NCBI GenBank assembly: GCA_934045905.1
Contig: OW203769.1
Span: 16,647,705 to 16,711,704, forward strand
DNA from: Leuctra nigra
Taxonomy: Eukaryota > Arthropoda > Insecta > Plecoptera > Leuctridae
Direction of reading: 5' to 3'
Length of the DNA stretch: 64,000 nt
A model generated the notes under the pieces. It made no database searches and was not told the DNA's origin. It was given only the letters and a program-made list of their open reading frames with translations. A program made the translations under genes and the position numbers. Numbering within the stretch: position 1 is the stretch's first letter; each line of letters opens with the position of its first letter. Below are positions 34,690 to 45,191 of the stretch, piece after piece.

Positions 34690-35140
34690 GTTGTTCACTG
34701 CCATTTGCTTTCACTAGTATCGCTATCAGCGAATAGGTACAAAAGGTCTGGGTGCCTATTCTATATATTTTTTTTTTATCTCGTCGCTACCGAATTCATT
34801 CCGACGAGATCAAAAAGAGATGCAAACATTTTGGCTGAAGAGCCGCATTAAGAAATTAACTGAACGTATTGAGCACGAATTAATTTGGTTTTCAGCAAGA
34901 CATCCCTGAAGAGAGGAAGGTTTGAGGAAAACCCCGAGATAATCACAGATGTACATGGTTGGTGCAATTTTGAGACAAAAACGATAAGTATTTAAGATAT
35001 CTTTTCAATTTAAAGTAAAAACAAACTGAAAATAAATTAACTCAATGAAATCCCACATATGCCACCATTTGTAAAGAGATAAAATGTCGTATTTCTCTTC
35101 CAAAGCTGGGTATTTATGAGAAAATGTACATCCATCATTA

Positions 35141-35163
35141 CCACGTCGTTGTCGTCGCCGTCG

Positions 35164-35228
<65 letters not shown>

Positions 35229-35289
35229 GTCGTCGTCGTCGTCGTCATCATCATCATCGTCATCATCATCATCATCATCATCATCATCT
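35141..35289 (+). repeat. Trinucleotide microsatellite (TCG/TCA)
   Basis: About 150 bp of TCGTCA and TCATCA units. It creates spurious poly-Ser, poly-Val/Ile and poly-Met/Thr frames. Confidence 0.95.
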
Positions 35290-35687
35290 CACAACAATCC
35301 TCCAAACCACCAACGCAATCACCCAAATGCATCTATAAACACGATTCAAAAACAACATTCGTTCCCAACACATTCCCGCCAACCACGCACGTATGACGCA
35401 ACCACAACGAATAAGCGCATTGTTTTATGACCGAAGCATTACGCGATAAGACCGTGTAAATCACACGCTCAGCGTTGCGTACTTAACACGGCGTTGCGCG
35501 ACGTTCGATTATCGATATATATCGATATATCGCAGCGAGATATCGACTGTCATACAATACAGATGCGATGTTTATTGGAAATGCTTTCTTTCGTATCTAT
35601 TTAATTTATGGGTTTGAAACGAGCTTGTGGTGAAAAACAAACATATCCTGGATGAATATTCCTTGTTTTTAAATGCTGTTTAAGGTC

Positions 35688-35778
35688 GCACCGCTCCACA
35701 ACTAAGCTAATGGCGACGGATGAATGATGGTTATGGGGAGAATAGAAAGGATGGACGGTGGGAAGGAGGCGGTCGTAA
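35688..35778 (-). mobile_element. SINE fragment (minus)
   Basis: Contains CTAATGGCGACGGATGAATG and GGATGGACGGTGGGAAGGAG, the reverse complement of the SINE body. Confidence 0.65.
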
Positions 35779-36287
35779 CAATATTGAACTTTTTTGAGTA
35801 AGTAAATATCTTCCGAATTTTAAAACGAGCTTCCAGTGTTTTAGGATGATCGAAATGTCGCCAAAAATGGAATTCAACTTTTGCAATTAGTTTTGCGTCT
35901 AACTAAATTTTGACTGCGCTGTAAAGGATAAGAATGATATCTCATCGCAATTGGAGGCAATGTTGATGAATGTGATACGAACATTGATGTTATTATCAGT
36001 GACGCGTTATGATTGTAATCAACATGATGATATGAGTGATAAAATCTAACACCTGCTAATAAAAATATGATTCAAACTCAAATCCTTCTTTGTTTCATCG
36101 TTTTATTTGGATCTTGTTAGCCCAGCCGCTATTGTTTAAAACAATACACATTTCATTAGTAATGCATCCGCTTCCTATAGTTGGTTTACTTTTGAAACCT
36201 AATTCTTAAATTTTATGCTGAATAATAATTGAATCAAGGCTTAAAAGATCCACACACTTTAGTACCTCAGAGGCAGAATGCCCGATA

Positions 36288-36470
36288 CCCATTTGCTTGA
36301 TTTTGCGTACACTTTTGTAATTATGTAATCAATGTCAACAAATACAGTTATATTGAATTCTTACACAATGAATAATGTCGACATTACAGATGTGATTGGG
36401 TGAAACAGAATTACTGGTTTTTGAGTTCACTTCGAGAATCATTGAAATGGACTGCCTTCTACCTCTGCAG
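36288..36470 (+). repeat. Repeat family Q, copy 4
   Basis: Core CATTACAGATGTGATTGGGT and AACAGAATTACTGG present; the right end GCCTTCTACCTCTGCAG matches the family terminus. The left end near 36,265 is CCTCAGAGGCAGAATG. Confidence 0.65.
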
Positions 36471-36596
36471 GGTAGTTATTCTATAACTTTAAAATCCAGG
36501 ATTCGGCCCGAATACGATTCACTGCAATGTAAATCCATATGGCGTGAATCGTATACGGGCCGAATCCGGAATTTTAAAGTTATAGAATAACTACCC
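36471..36596. repeat. Palindromic MITE
   Basis: 126 bp with arms of about 55 bp: GGTAGTTATTCTATAACTTT at the left and AAAGTTATAGAATAACTACC at the right, inner arms ATTCGGCCCGAATACGATTC and the near complement. It sits inside the right end of a family Q copy. Confidence 0.85.
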
Positions 36597-37180
36597 AGGT
36601 AGAGAGGTATAGATTTGGGGATTTTAAGAAATTGAACATCAGCAAAAGAACAACTATGTGGAGACAATAATTGAATAACAAAAGGTGAAGAATATAGAAG
36701 TGAAAACAACATTATTCTTTAATAAAAGTATGAAAGTACTTGTTTTTCTGTTAAAATGTTTTTTTTTTAGTATTGGTTCAAAGCATTGATGCAGTATTCG
36801 CTACTATAAGTACCTACTATTCGTGTAGTACCTACCTAATTCCGGCTTTAAAAGTACAATTTGATTAAGAATCAATTTTAGATAGAAAAAGACAACGGGT
36901 TGGTTTTGGGTCAACGAAAAAATAATAATTTAATTATTAAAGTAAATACCATTGAAGAGAAGAAAATTGTGGGAGCTGTGAGTCGGTCTACATGATTATT
37001 TTATAAATTATTTCTAAAACGATCACATTTCTTCATTTATAAAACATTTTCAATAAATTTTCAATAATCGATTTTACAATCGATCACGTATCTGTGAAAC
37101 CCGCTCGGATTCTTCCAAAGTGTTCTAATTACTGCTATTATCTGAAACAATGCTGATAACATGTAATTACTCTTGTCGCA

Positions 37181-37216
37181 TATATATCACGTGCAAGTGA
37201 CATCAATGCACAGTCC
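37181..37216 (+). promoter_or_regulatory. Candidate core promoter of the lysozyme gene
   Basis: TATATAT at about 37,181, followed about 30 bases downstream by an initiator-like CACAGTCC at about 37,209, and 54 bases from TATA to the ATG. Spacing fits a TATA-plus-initiator promoter. Confidence 0.5.
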
Positions 37217-37234
37217 CAGTGACACAGCTTCAAG

Positions 37235-37367
37235 ATGTTCAACAATGTGAAGAGCATCATCCTAGTGCTGAGTCTAGCAGTGACGTCACAAGCAAGACAG
37301 ATGACGCGATGCGAGGTGGCTGTGGAGCTGGTTGCTAACGGCATGCCCATGGACCTCATCAGTGACT
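37235..37367 (+). CDS. Lysozyme exon 1 (signal peptide and N-terminal helix)
   Basis: ATG at 37,235 in CTTCAAGATGTTC. It encodes the 20-residue signal peptide and the mature start through LISD, ending with one base of the split Trp codon before donor GTGAGT. From 37,265 onward it is the first unit of the tandem array. Confidence 0.93.
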
Positions 37368-40300
37368 GTGAGTACTAGAGACATTACTAGCTGACCTGCC
37401 CGGCGTTGCTCGTGCTGGGTCTAGCAGTGACGTCACAAGCAAGACAGATGACGCGATGCGAGGTGGCTGTGGAGCTGGTTGCTAACGGCATGCCCATGGA
37501 CCTCATCAGTGACTGTGAGTACTAGAGACATTACTAGCTGACCTGCCCGGCGTTGCTCGTGCTGGGTCTAGCAGTGACGTCACAAGCAAGACAGATGACG
37601 CGATGCGAGGTGGCTGTGGAGCTGGTTGCTAACGGCATGCCCATGGACCTCATCAGTGACTGTGAGTACTAGAGACATTACTAGCTGACCTGCCCGGCGT
37701 TGCTCGTGCTGAGTCTAGCAGTGACGTCACAAGCGAGGCAGATGACGCGATGCGAGGTGGCTGTGGAGCTGGTTGCTAACGGCATGCCCATGGACCTCAT
37801 CAGTGACTGTGAGTACTAGAGACATTACTAGCTGACCTGCCCGGCGTTGCTCGTGCTGGGTCTAGCAGTGACGTCACAAGCAAGACAGATGACGCGATGC
37901 GAGGTGGCTGTGGAGCTGGTTGCTTACGGCATGCCCATGGACCTCATCAGTGACTGTGAGTACTAGAGACATTACTAGCTGACCTGCCCGGCGTTGCTAG
38001 TGCTGGGTCTAGCAGTGACGTCTCAAGCGAGGCAGATGACGCGATGCGAGGTGGCTGTGGAGCTGGTTGCTAACGGCATGCCCACGGACCTCATCAGTGA
38101 CTGTGAGTACTAGAGACATTACTAGCTGACCCGGCGTTGCTCGTGCTAGGTCTAGCAGTGACGTCACAAGCGAGGCAGATGACGCGATGCGAGGTGGCTG
38201 TGGAGCTGGTTGCTAACGGCATGCCCATGGACCTCATCAGTGACTATGAGTACTAGAGACATTACTAGCTGACCCGGCGTTACTCGTGCTGAGTCTAGCA
38301 GTGACGTCACAAGCTAGACAGATGACGCGATGCGAGGTGGCTGTGGAGCTGGTTGCTAACGGCATGCCCATGGACCTCATCAGTGACTGTGAGTACTAGA
38401 GACATTACTAGCTGACCCGGCGTTGCTCGTGCTGGGTCTAGCAGTGACGTCACAAGCGAGGCAGATGACGCGATGAGAGGTGGCTGTGGAGCTGGTTGCT
38501 AACGGCATGCCCATGGACCTCATCAGAGACTGTGAGTACTAGAGACATTACTAGCTGACCCGGCTTTGCTCGTGCTGGGTCTAGCAGTGACGTCACAAGC
38601 GAGAGAGAAGACGCGATGCGAGGTGGCTGTGGAGCTGGTTGCTAACGGCATGCCCATGGACCTCATCAGAGACTGTGAGTACTAGAGACATTACTAGCTG
38701 ACCCGGCGTTGCTCGTGCTAGGTCTAGCAGTGACGTCACAAGCGAGGCAGATGACGCGATGCGAGGTGGCTGTGGAGCTGGTTGCTAACGGCATGCCCAT
38801 GGACCTCATCAGTGACTGTGAGTACTAGAGACATTACTAGCTGACCCGGCGTTGCTCGTGCTGGGTCTAGCAGTGACGTCACAAGCGAGGCAGATGACGC
38901 GATGCGAGGTGGCTGTGGAGCTGGTTGCTAACGGCATGCCCATGGACCTCATCAGTGACTGTGAGTACTAGAGACATTACTAGCCGACCCGGCGTTGCTC
39001 GTGCTGGGTCTAGCAGTGACGTCACAAGCAAGACAGATGACGCGATGCGAGGTGGCTGTGGAGCTGGTTGCTAACGGCATGCCCATGGACCTCATCAGTG
39101 ACTGTGAGTACTAGAGACATTACTAGCTGACCCGGCGTTGCTCGGGCTGGGTCTAGCAGTGACGTCACAAGCGAGGCAGATGACGCGATGCGAGGTGGCT
39201 GTGGAGCTGGTTGCTAACGGCATGCCCATGGACCTCATCAGTGACTATGAGTACTAGAGACATTACTAGCTGACCCGGCGTTACTCGTGCTGAGTCTAGC
39301 AGTGACGTCACAAGCTAGACAGATGACGCGATGCGAGGTGGCTGTGGAGCTGGTTGCTAACGGCATGCCCATGGACCTCATCAGTGACTGTGAGTACTAG
39401 AGACATTACTAGCTGACCCGGCGTTGCTCGTGCTGGGTCTAGCAGTGACGTCACAAGCGAGGCAGATGACGCGATGAGAGGTGGCTGTGGAGCTGGTTGC
39501 TAACGGCATGCCCATGGACCTCATCAGAGACTGTGAGTACTAGAGACATTACTAGCTGACCCGGCTTTGCTCGTGCTGGGTCTAGCAGTGACGTCACAAG
39601 CGAGAGAGAAGACGCGATGCGAGGTGGCTGTGGAGCTGGTTGCTAACGGCATGCCCATGGACCTCATCAGTGACTGTGAGTACTAGAGACATTACTAGCT
39701 GACCCGGCGTTGCTCGTGCTGGGTCTAGCAGTGACGTCACAAGCGAGGCAGATGACGCGATGCGAGGTGGCTGTGGAGCTGGTTGCTAACGGCATGCCCA
39801 TGGACCTCATCAGAGACTGTGAGTACTAGAGACATTACTAGCTGACCCGGCTTTGCTCGTGCTGGGTCTAGCAGTGACGTCACAAGCGAGAGAGAAGACG
39901 CGATGCGAGGTTGAACAAGCCGGTATGCTTTAGTATGGGTCCAGGCAGACAGGCTGATCGGTGGGATCTAAACGATCTACAATGTATCGTATAGTACGCC
40001 CAGCGAGCGTGGAGCCAGTTCAGCAAATCCTGTGTAAAATTCAACAATGGGTTTAGCTTGTAATCCGGAGTGTTTTGACGCGTGTCCGGTTGTAAATATC
40101 TCTCAACCACTGCAGGTGTCCGGGAAAGGGAAGTTTTGTTGTGGTGCTAAATATCTTTCAATGCAGTCGGCTTATAAAATTCACGGAATGATGTATAAAA
40201 TGGCAACAGTGCAGGTGGAAGGGGTGGCAGGTCATCACTCAGGTTGTATCTTGTCAGAGCTTAACTGTCGAACAAGGGTCGAACAATACTGCTCGTCTTA

Positions 40301-43300
40301 TGAAAGGAAAGGCTACACGCTCGCTGGACGTACAATGTACAACTGAAAGAGTACCATGAGTGAGAACACTGCTTGTTCTTGACAGGGGTCTGCTTGGTGG
40401 AGGCGGAAAGCGCGAGCAACACAACGGCTGTTGGAGGACCGAACTCCAACGGAAGCTTCGACTGGGGACTTTTCCAGGTAACTACACGTCAGCAACCCCC
40501 TCCAAAGATATTAGCACATACAGAATAAGAAAGTTCATAATAACTTTTGTCTCACAGTCAGTTCAGAACATTGTCAGAGGAACATATGTCAAAGCACATA
40601 ACTGCACTGGATACAAGACGTTCGTTCGTTTCCGGTAAATTGCGGCTGCGTATAAAAAATACTCTGTTCATCACTGAGGATTCGATCATGATCCAGTTTA
40701 ATCACAATCGAAGTCAATACGACGGCACTTCCAAATGCTTACACGTAATATGTAAGTTATTTGTTTTAATATTAATTTCTTTTGTTTGATCTTGACCTCG
40801 ATTAAGATTAAGATTTCGATCGCGTTGTTACAACTCAATCGAGATTTGAATCATGATCGAGTTCGATTGAATTGTGTTCACACACGTTCGATTACGATTA
40901 TCGAGGTTTTGGATCACGATCGAATTCTAAGTGAGAACCGGGTATCTACTCCTTCATTCTTGTATCTTCATCATCATCCTTGTTAGCTGTTCAGTGACCT
41001 GGATGTTACTGATGAGATTGTCTTGACAGATCAACGACGGATACTGGTGCACAGCTTCCGGTCCAGCCGGCTTGGACTGCAACATCACATGCAGCGGTGA
41101 GTCGACCTTCAATACTCTTCTTCCCATGTCGCCCGGCAGAGGTGTTGATCGCTGGACGCGCATGGTTCTACAAAGTGTTTTCATAGCTTTTACTTCACAC
41201 TAATAGAATTTTAAGAAATCAAGGAGTAACGCACATTTCAAGCTCATTCTACTAAATATTGCCACACACTGGAGAACATTATGATACGACCTGAAAGTGT
41301 TAAAGTAGTACCACCAATAGTCCACGTAATTCAAGTCAGTGACACACAAATTAAATTACAAATCAATTAATCAAATATTTTACAACTATATTTTGCATTG
41401 TTGATGAATATCATAAGATTACTTTGTAGAAATACGATATTTTATAAAGAATTTACAATTATTTTAATTAATTTCATGCAGTATGAATTAAGCACTTGAT
41501 TTGATTTTAAGCAGTTTCTAGTAGAAACTGGCTAGATTAGGGTATTATTCTTCATTATCTCTTTATTTAATCCAGTACCACCACATTTTTAAACGAATAA
41601 AATATTGCAAAAAAATCGGCCTTTAAAATGAAATCAATATTTTTACTTTGTAGTTTATATTACGATTTCTACAGAAGATATAAGTGTAATTTTGAAGATT
41701 CACCATGTTATCTTATGGGAAATTTCAAGATTTCCTTTGAAGATATCTCTTAAATTAATCCCGTGACACATGTTTTTCTTTTCGTATTTGCAAATGGTAT
41801 TGCTTGAGGCATATTTGAGGAAAATTTTAAGCATTTTTATTTAACACGGACTAATGATGGAAGTACTTTAAATACGATATTAAAAAGTTGAGGTCGTATC
41901 AGAGGTAGTAACGCAATACAGGGCGTGGCATTAGGTATTTAGTAGAGTGAGCTTGAAATTTGTCATTTTCTTTGATTTCTTACAATTCTGTATGTGTGAT
42001 AAAAAAAATCGAAAAAATGCTTTGCATAACCGCGCGCGTCCCGTCACCCTCGGCAAAAGAAGAAGAAGAGCTGTTTGTTGAATCAAATAGTTAACTTGAC
42101 ACAAAACAAGGGACGCAAAATGAACTAGACTAGAAAAACGCTCAGTGTAACGCGTTGATGAGCGAGCATTCGTACTACATCCGATTTGATATGCGTTTGC
42201 AAGTATCAGCTGCTCTACAGGCCTTGGAACTGAAGCATGGGATGAATATTTAGTATACATTTTTCAAATATTTCAAGGTTATAGAATAAAATGTCCTTAA
42301 AATGATATTAAATTTTGAAATTAACGACTAATTAGTCTTCAAATTGCAAAAAATACCTAAAATGTTGGTCCCAATGACCAGGCAAAGTTTTAAGTTGATC
42401 GGTCAAACGGTTCTAGTTTAAATTTCAAAAAATCACAGGAAAGATGGTTTTAAAGTACTTCCATCAAAAGTCCTGGTTAAGTAAAAATGGAAATAAATAA
42501 ATAATAAATAATAAATAATTAATTTTTTTATATTAATTTTTTTAAAATAAAAATATAAAAAAAATCCTCAAATATGCCTCAAGCAATACCATTTGCAAAT
42601 ACGAAAAGAAAAACATGTGTCACCGGATTAATTTAAGAGATATCTTAAAAGGAAATCTTGAAATTTCCCATATGATAACATGTTGAAGCTTCAAAATTAC
42701 ACTTTTATCTTCTGTACTGTATTTTTTTCAATATTTTAGCCGTTGAAAAATGTGGGGGTACGGGATTAGATAAAGAGATAATCAAGAATAATATCCTAAT
42801 TTAGCCAATTTCTACTAGAAACTGCTTAAAATCAAATCAAGTACTTAATTCATACTGCATGAAATTAATTAAAATAATTATAAATTCTTTATAAAATATC
42901 GTATTTCTACAAATTAATCTTATGATATTCATCAACAATTCACAATATAGTTGTGAAATATTTATTTCATTGATTTATAATTTAATTTGTGAGTCACTGA
43001 CTTGAATTACGTGGAATATCGATGGTACTACTTTAAATTTTAACCAATGGGATGATTTGGCTGAAACTTCGTAAGATTGGGAACAATGTTGATAGCAATG
43101 ACTTGAAGAAATTGAATTTCGAAAAAGCAGCGACAGTGCCATAAGAGTACCGTGGTGACGCTCGCTCAATAAAGATGTTCTTGGATTGTCCTTGTACGTC
43201 GTACAAATTGTTCTATTCTCTTCCAGACCTGATTGACGACGACATCACCAACGACTGCGTCTGCGCACACAAGATCTTCGACCGCCACGGCTTCCTGGCT

Positions 43301-43363
43301 TGGCATGCGTGGGAGGCGAAGTGTCAAGAAGTCCTCCCAGATGTCTCTGCTTGCTTCGCGTAA
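37235..43363 (+). CDS. C-type lysozyme, complete four-exon gene
   Basis: Exons 37,235-37,367, 40,386-40,477, 41,030-41,096 and 43,227-43,363 join with GT-AG introns into 142 residues, the usual insect length. The product is a secreted glycoside hydrolase family 22 enzyme cutting the beta-1,4 bond between MurNAc and GlcNAc in peptidoglycan. Residues 1-20 are a signal peptide with likely cleavage after Ala20. Mature motifs: RCEVAVELV, WVCLVEAES, GSFDWGLFQIN, YWC, then CAHKIF-RHGF-AW-AW. Catalytic Glu52 (in VEAES) and Asp70 (in GSFDWG) are present. All eight conserved cysteines are found, plus a ninth at residue 108 two places before Cys110. Introns 1-3 are in phases 1, 0 and 1. Intron 1 holds the exon-derived tandem array, intron 2 a MITE, and intron 3 nested MITEs and a reversed Helitron. 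Immune or digestive role cannot be told apart. Confidence 0.93.
37412..39910 (+). repeat. Tandem array of lysozyme exon 1 copies in intron 1
   Basis: Seventeen full units plus one partial follow the exon's own unit, with starts at 37,412, 37,559, 37,706, 37,853, 38,000, 38,143 and then every 143 bp to 39,859. The first units are 147 bp; later ones lack four bases (ACCTGCCCGG against ACCCGG). Each unit holds the last third of the signal peptide code, the N-terminal mature code, the GTGAGT donor and about 44 bp of intron. Two units (38,143 and 39,144) have the donor changed to ATGAGT. Two (38,429 and 39,430) carry an in-frame TGA (CGATGA for CGATGC). Units are otherwise almost identical, so the array is young or homogenised. 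Confidence 0.97.
40386..40477 (+). CDS. Lysozyme exon 2 (catalytic residues)
   Basis: Acceptor TTGACAG, donor GTAACT. It completes Trp45 and encodes VCLVEAES through DWGLFQ, including catalytic Glu52 and Asp70. Confidence 0.92.
40671..40934. repeat. MITE in lysozyme intron 2
   Basis: About 264 bp. Left end TCACTGAGGATTCGATCATG, right end GATCGAATTCTAAGTGA are inverted repeats. The interior is rich in CGATC and GATCG motifs. Confidence 0.7.
41030..41096 (+). CDS. Lysozyme exon 3
   Basis: Acceptor TCTTGACAG, donor GTGAGT. Encodes INDGYWCTASGPAG through CNITCS plus one base of the Asp98 codon. It is only 67 bases. Confidence 0.92.
41233..41960. repeat. MITE family T copy in lysozyme intron 3, interrupted
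   Basis: Outer inverted ends share ATTTCAAGCTCA followed by TCTACTAAAT, read from both sides. Inner sequence matches the short copy at 57,078-57,231 (GACCT, AAAGTGTTAA, AATACGATAT, GGTCGTATCAGA). It is split by the TTAA-type MITE at 41,304-41,867. Confidence 0.7.
41304..41867 (+). mobile_element. TTAA-flanked MITE, copy 1
   Basis: 564 bp bounded by TTAA at 41,300-41,303 and 41,868-41,871. Inverted ends read AGTAGTACCACCAATAGTCC and AGTACTTCCATCATTAGTCC. The empty site AAAGTGTTAAATACGATA is visible in the related MITE at 57,125-57,145, which proves TTAA duplication. That target is typical of piggyBac-class transposition. Confidence 0.85.
42130..43170 (-). mobile_element. Non-autonomous Helitron-like copy D, reversed, in lysozyme intron 3
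   Basis: The 5' end (plus 43,170) reads ATTGAGCGAGCGTCACCACG; the 3' end (plus 42,130) has GCTCGCTCATC, AACGCGTT and a terminal CTAG in sense. The interior matches copies B, C and E. It is split by the second TTAA MITE at 42,454-43,032. Confidence 0.8.
42454..43032 (-). mobile_element. TTAA-flanked MITE, copy 2 (opposite orientation)
   Basis: 579 bp bounded by TTAA at 42,450-42,453 and 43,033-43,036. Ends AGTACTTCCATCAAAAGTCC and AGTAGTACCATCGATATTCC. Inverted relative to copy 1 and highly similar along its length except for an AT-rich insert near 42,490-42,570. The empty-site counterpart lies in the Helitron copy at 47,350-47,370. Confidence 0.85.
43227..43363 (+). CDS. Lysozyme exon 4 (C-terminus)
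   Basis: Acceptor CTCTTCCAG; encodes DLIDDDITNDCVC through DVSACFA and TAA at 43,361-43,363. It supplies the last four cysteines, including the extra Cys108. Confidence 0.92.
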
Positions 43364-43396
43364 CTCCTTCGCATCGTGCGCAAATAATACGAAAAT

Positions 43397-43402
43397 AATA
43401 AA
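43397..43402 (+). terminator. Poly(A) signal of the lysozyme gene
   Basis: AATAAA 34 bases after the stop codon. Confidence 0.55.
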
Positions 43403-43572
43403 AAAAAAAAAAAAGCATAACTATTTTTTGAGTCGATCTTAAAAATATAAACACCAACTTATAAAAAACAATATATGTGACCAATCTCGTGGAAAATAAG
43501 CTAAACTGATTATTTATAAAAAATTCTTACGTTAAATGATATTAAAGTTACGACGATATTTAGGAATGAAGT

Positions 43573-43822
43573 GTACAGGGAAAGAACGCTATAAGTCACA
43601 TTCGGATGAAACTGAGATAAACGAAGTTTTATGTTGAAACTTGTATCTATCTTCCATACAAATCGCTATTTCAATTGCGTTTTCAATACTTTATGACATT
43701 ATTTTCTAAAAACCGAGGGTATATTCTGAAAGCTCATAAAAATCACTGCAAGATTACACCTTAAAACTCTTTTTATCATTTTTCAAAAAATGGACTTACA
43801 TCGTTCTTTCCCTGTACCCTAC
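43573..43822. repeat. MITE family G, intact copy
   Basis: Ends TGTACAGGGAAAGAACGC and CGTTCTTTCCCTGTAC are inverted repeats. This 250-bp copy is the intact reference used to place the Helitron insertion. Confidence 0.85.
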
Positions 43823-45191
43823 AAATATTATTTCCAATGTTTACTTTGAGTGCAGCTGACTCTAATCGGTAGATCAAGTCGTTGGAGTGATTCATGATTT
43901 GCAATTTATTATTTGTATTCGACTTAAGAGATAATAAAGAATATCGTATTACGACCTCATTTGTGTTGAATTATGCATATTTATGACTACTCTTTAAATC
44001 GCATCAAAACTTCTTCTTGCAACTCAATGATTAATGATGTGCAAGGGCCTATTTTATTGTGAATAACATTAACACCTGTACAGCTCTAAGATGTTATACA
44101 AAAATAATGTTAAAATAAGATATTAGGACAGATACAGAGACAAAGATAATATAATGGATTATGGGGGAGGGAGAATATTGAGCATAGATGGAAATAAAAT
44201 CCATAATCAATGCGAAATTATTATAGATATTCAGTTATAAACGGTAGTTTATTAAAATTATAAAAATCCTTCTTCTGCCACCATTTGTGTATTTTCCGAA
44301 ATTAATTTTTTCGTCCTAGTTCTACAGCAAGCAAGATTGTATTTTAATTATGTTCAAGCATATTTTCAATTACAAAATTAAAACTTGATAGGTGCACCCA
44401 AGATAAAAACCGGTATTCGAAAGAAGCGGATTGATCTGATAAGTATGATTTTATGGCATAATCCGATGAAGTAAAAAGTAACACATCATCTACCTATAGT
44501 AGGTGAGCTCTGATTTCATTGATAATAACAAGGATTGATTGTCAAGGACCCTGACCAGCAGCCAATCTGTTTATTTCGAATCGTTTTAATTGTGTTGCAA
44601 GAAGGTATGTTCCAAATAAAAACAAGAAACAGATGGAATCTTCAGACACAATTAGATCCTTCTAAAACAATTCAAACCTACAAACATAGGCACAATATTT
44701 TTAGCGAACAAAATTATGCAAATGACAAAAAATTATAATTTTCATAGAGAGTTTCCACCGTATCTCGGTTCCACAGAGTCAAGTTGAAAATGTGTTTTCT
44801 AAACTGCACTCGCGAGGGTACAATTACTGTAGACAAAGCCGCCTGGATCTCAAGATAATGGATCACATCTCCCGTCTTGGCCGAGACAATTGCCGTAGCA
44901 GATTCTCTCTGAGGCCCAGCACAAGGTTGTGTTATTGTTATGTTAAACTCAGAGCAGGAAGACGTCTGAGAAATACACACAAGATCTGTTCCAAGACGTA
45001 GCTCGGCGTTCTGAGAGTAATTAACAGACTTCCAGGAGAGTTGGACAGATTTAGAAGCTTTATGAGATCATGTTGGGATTATTTCTGTGCCTTAGTCAGA
45101 GCTTAGAAGTAGAAGGCCATTATCTCGACACTGTAATCATGTAATTATAATCAAGATATCAATTCCGTATTATCTTTTCATTAACAATAAG

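Larger units (their letters stand above)
35290..37170. other. Non-coding stretch upstream of the lysozyme gene
   Basis: No supported gene. It holds a palindromic ATCGATATATATCGATATATCG-type tract near 35,510 and a SINE fragment (35,688-35,778, minus). Family Q copy 4 and a palindromic MITE lie at 36,288-36,596. Confidence 0.4.

Noticed and set aside
35116..35430. Open frames with poly-Ser, poly-Val/Ile or poly-Met/Thr
   Set aside because: They are readings of the TCG/TCA microsatellite in several frames and carry no domain.
37412..39910. CRISPR-like array
   Set aside because: Regular tandem units resemble one at first glance, but there are no unique spacers and the unit is a eukaryotic exon with its donor.
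44714..44980. 88-codon minus-strand frame as a gene
   Set aside because: Composition is somewhat coding-like, but I recognise no family, and no splice or promoter context supports it.
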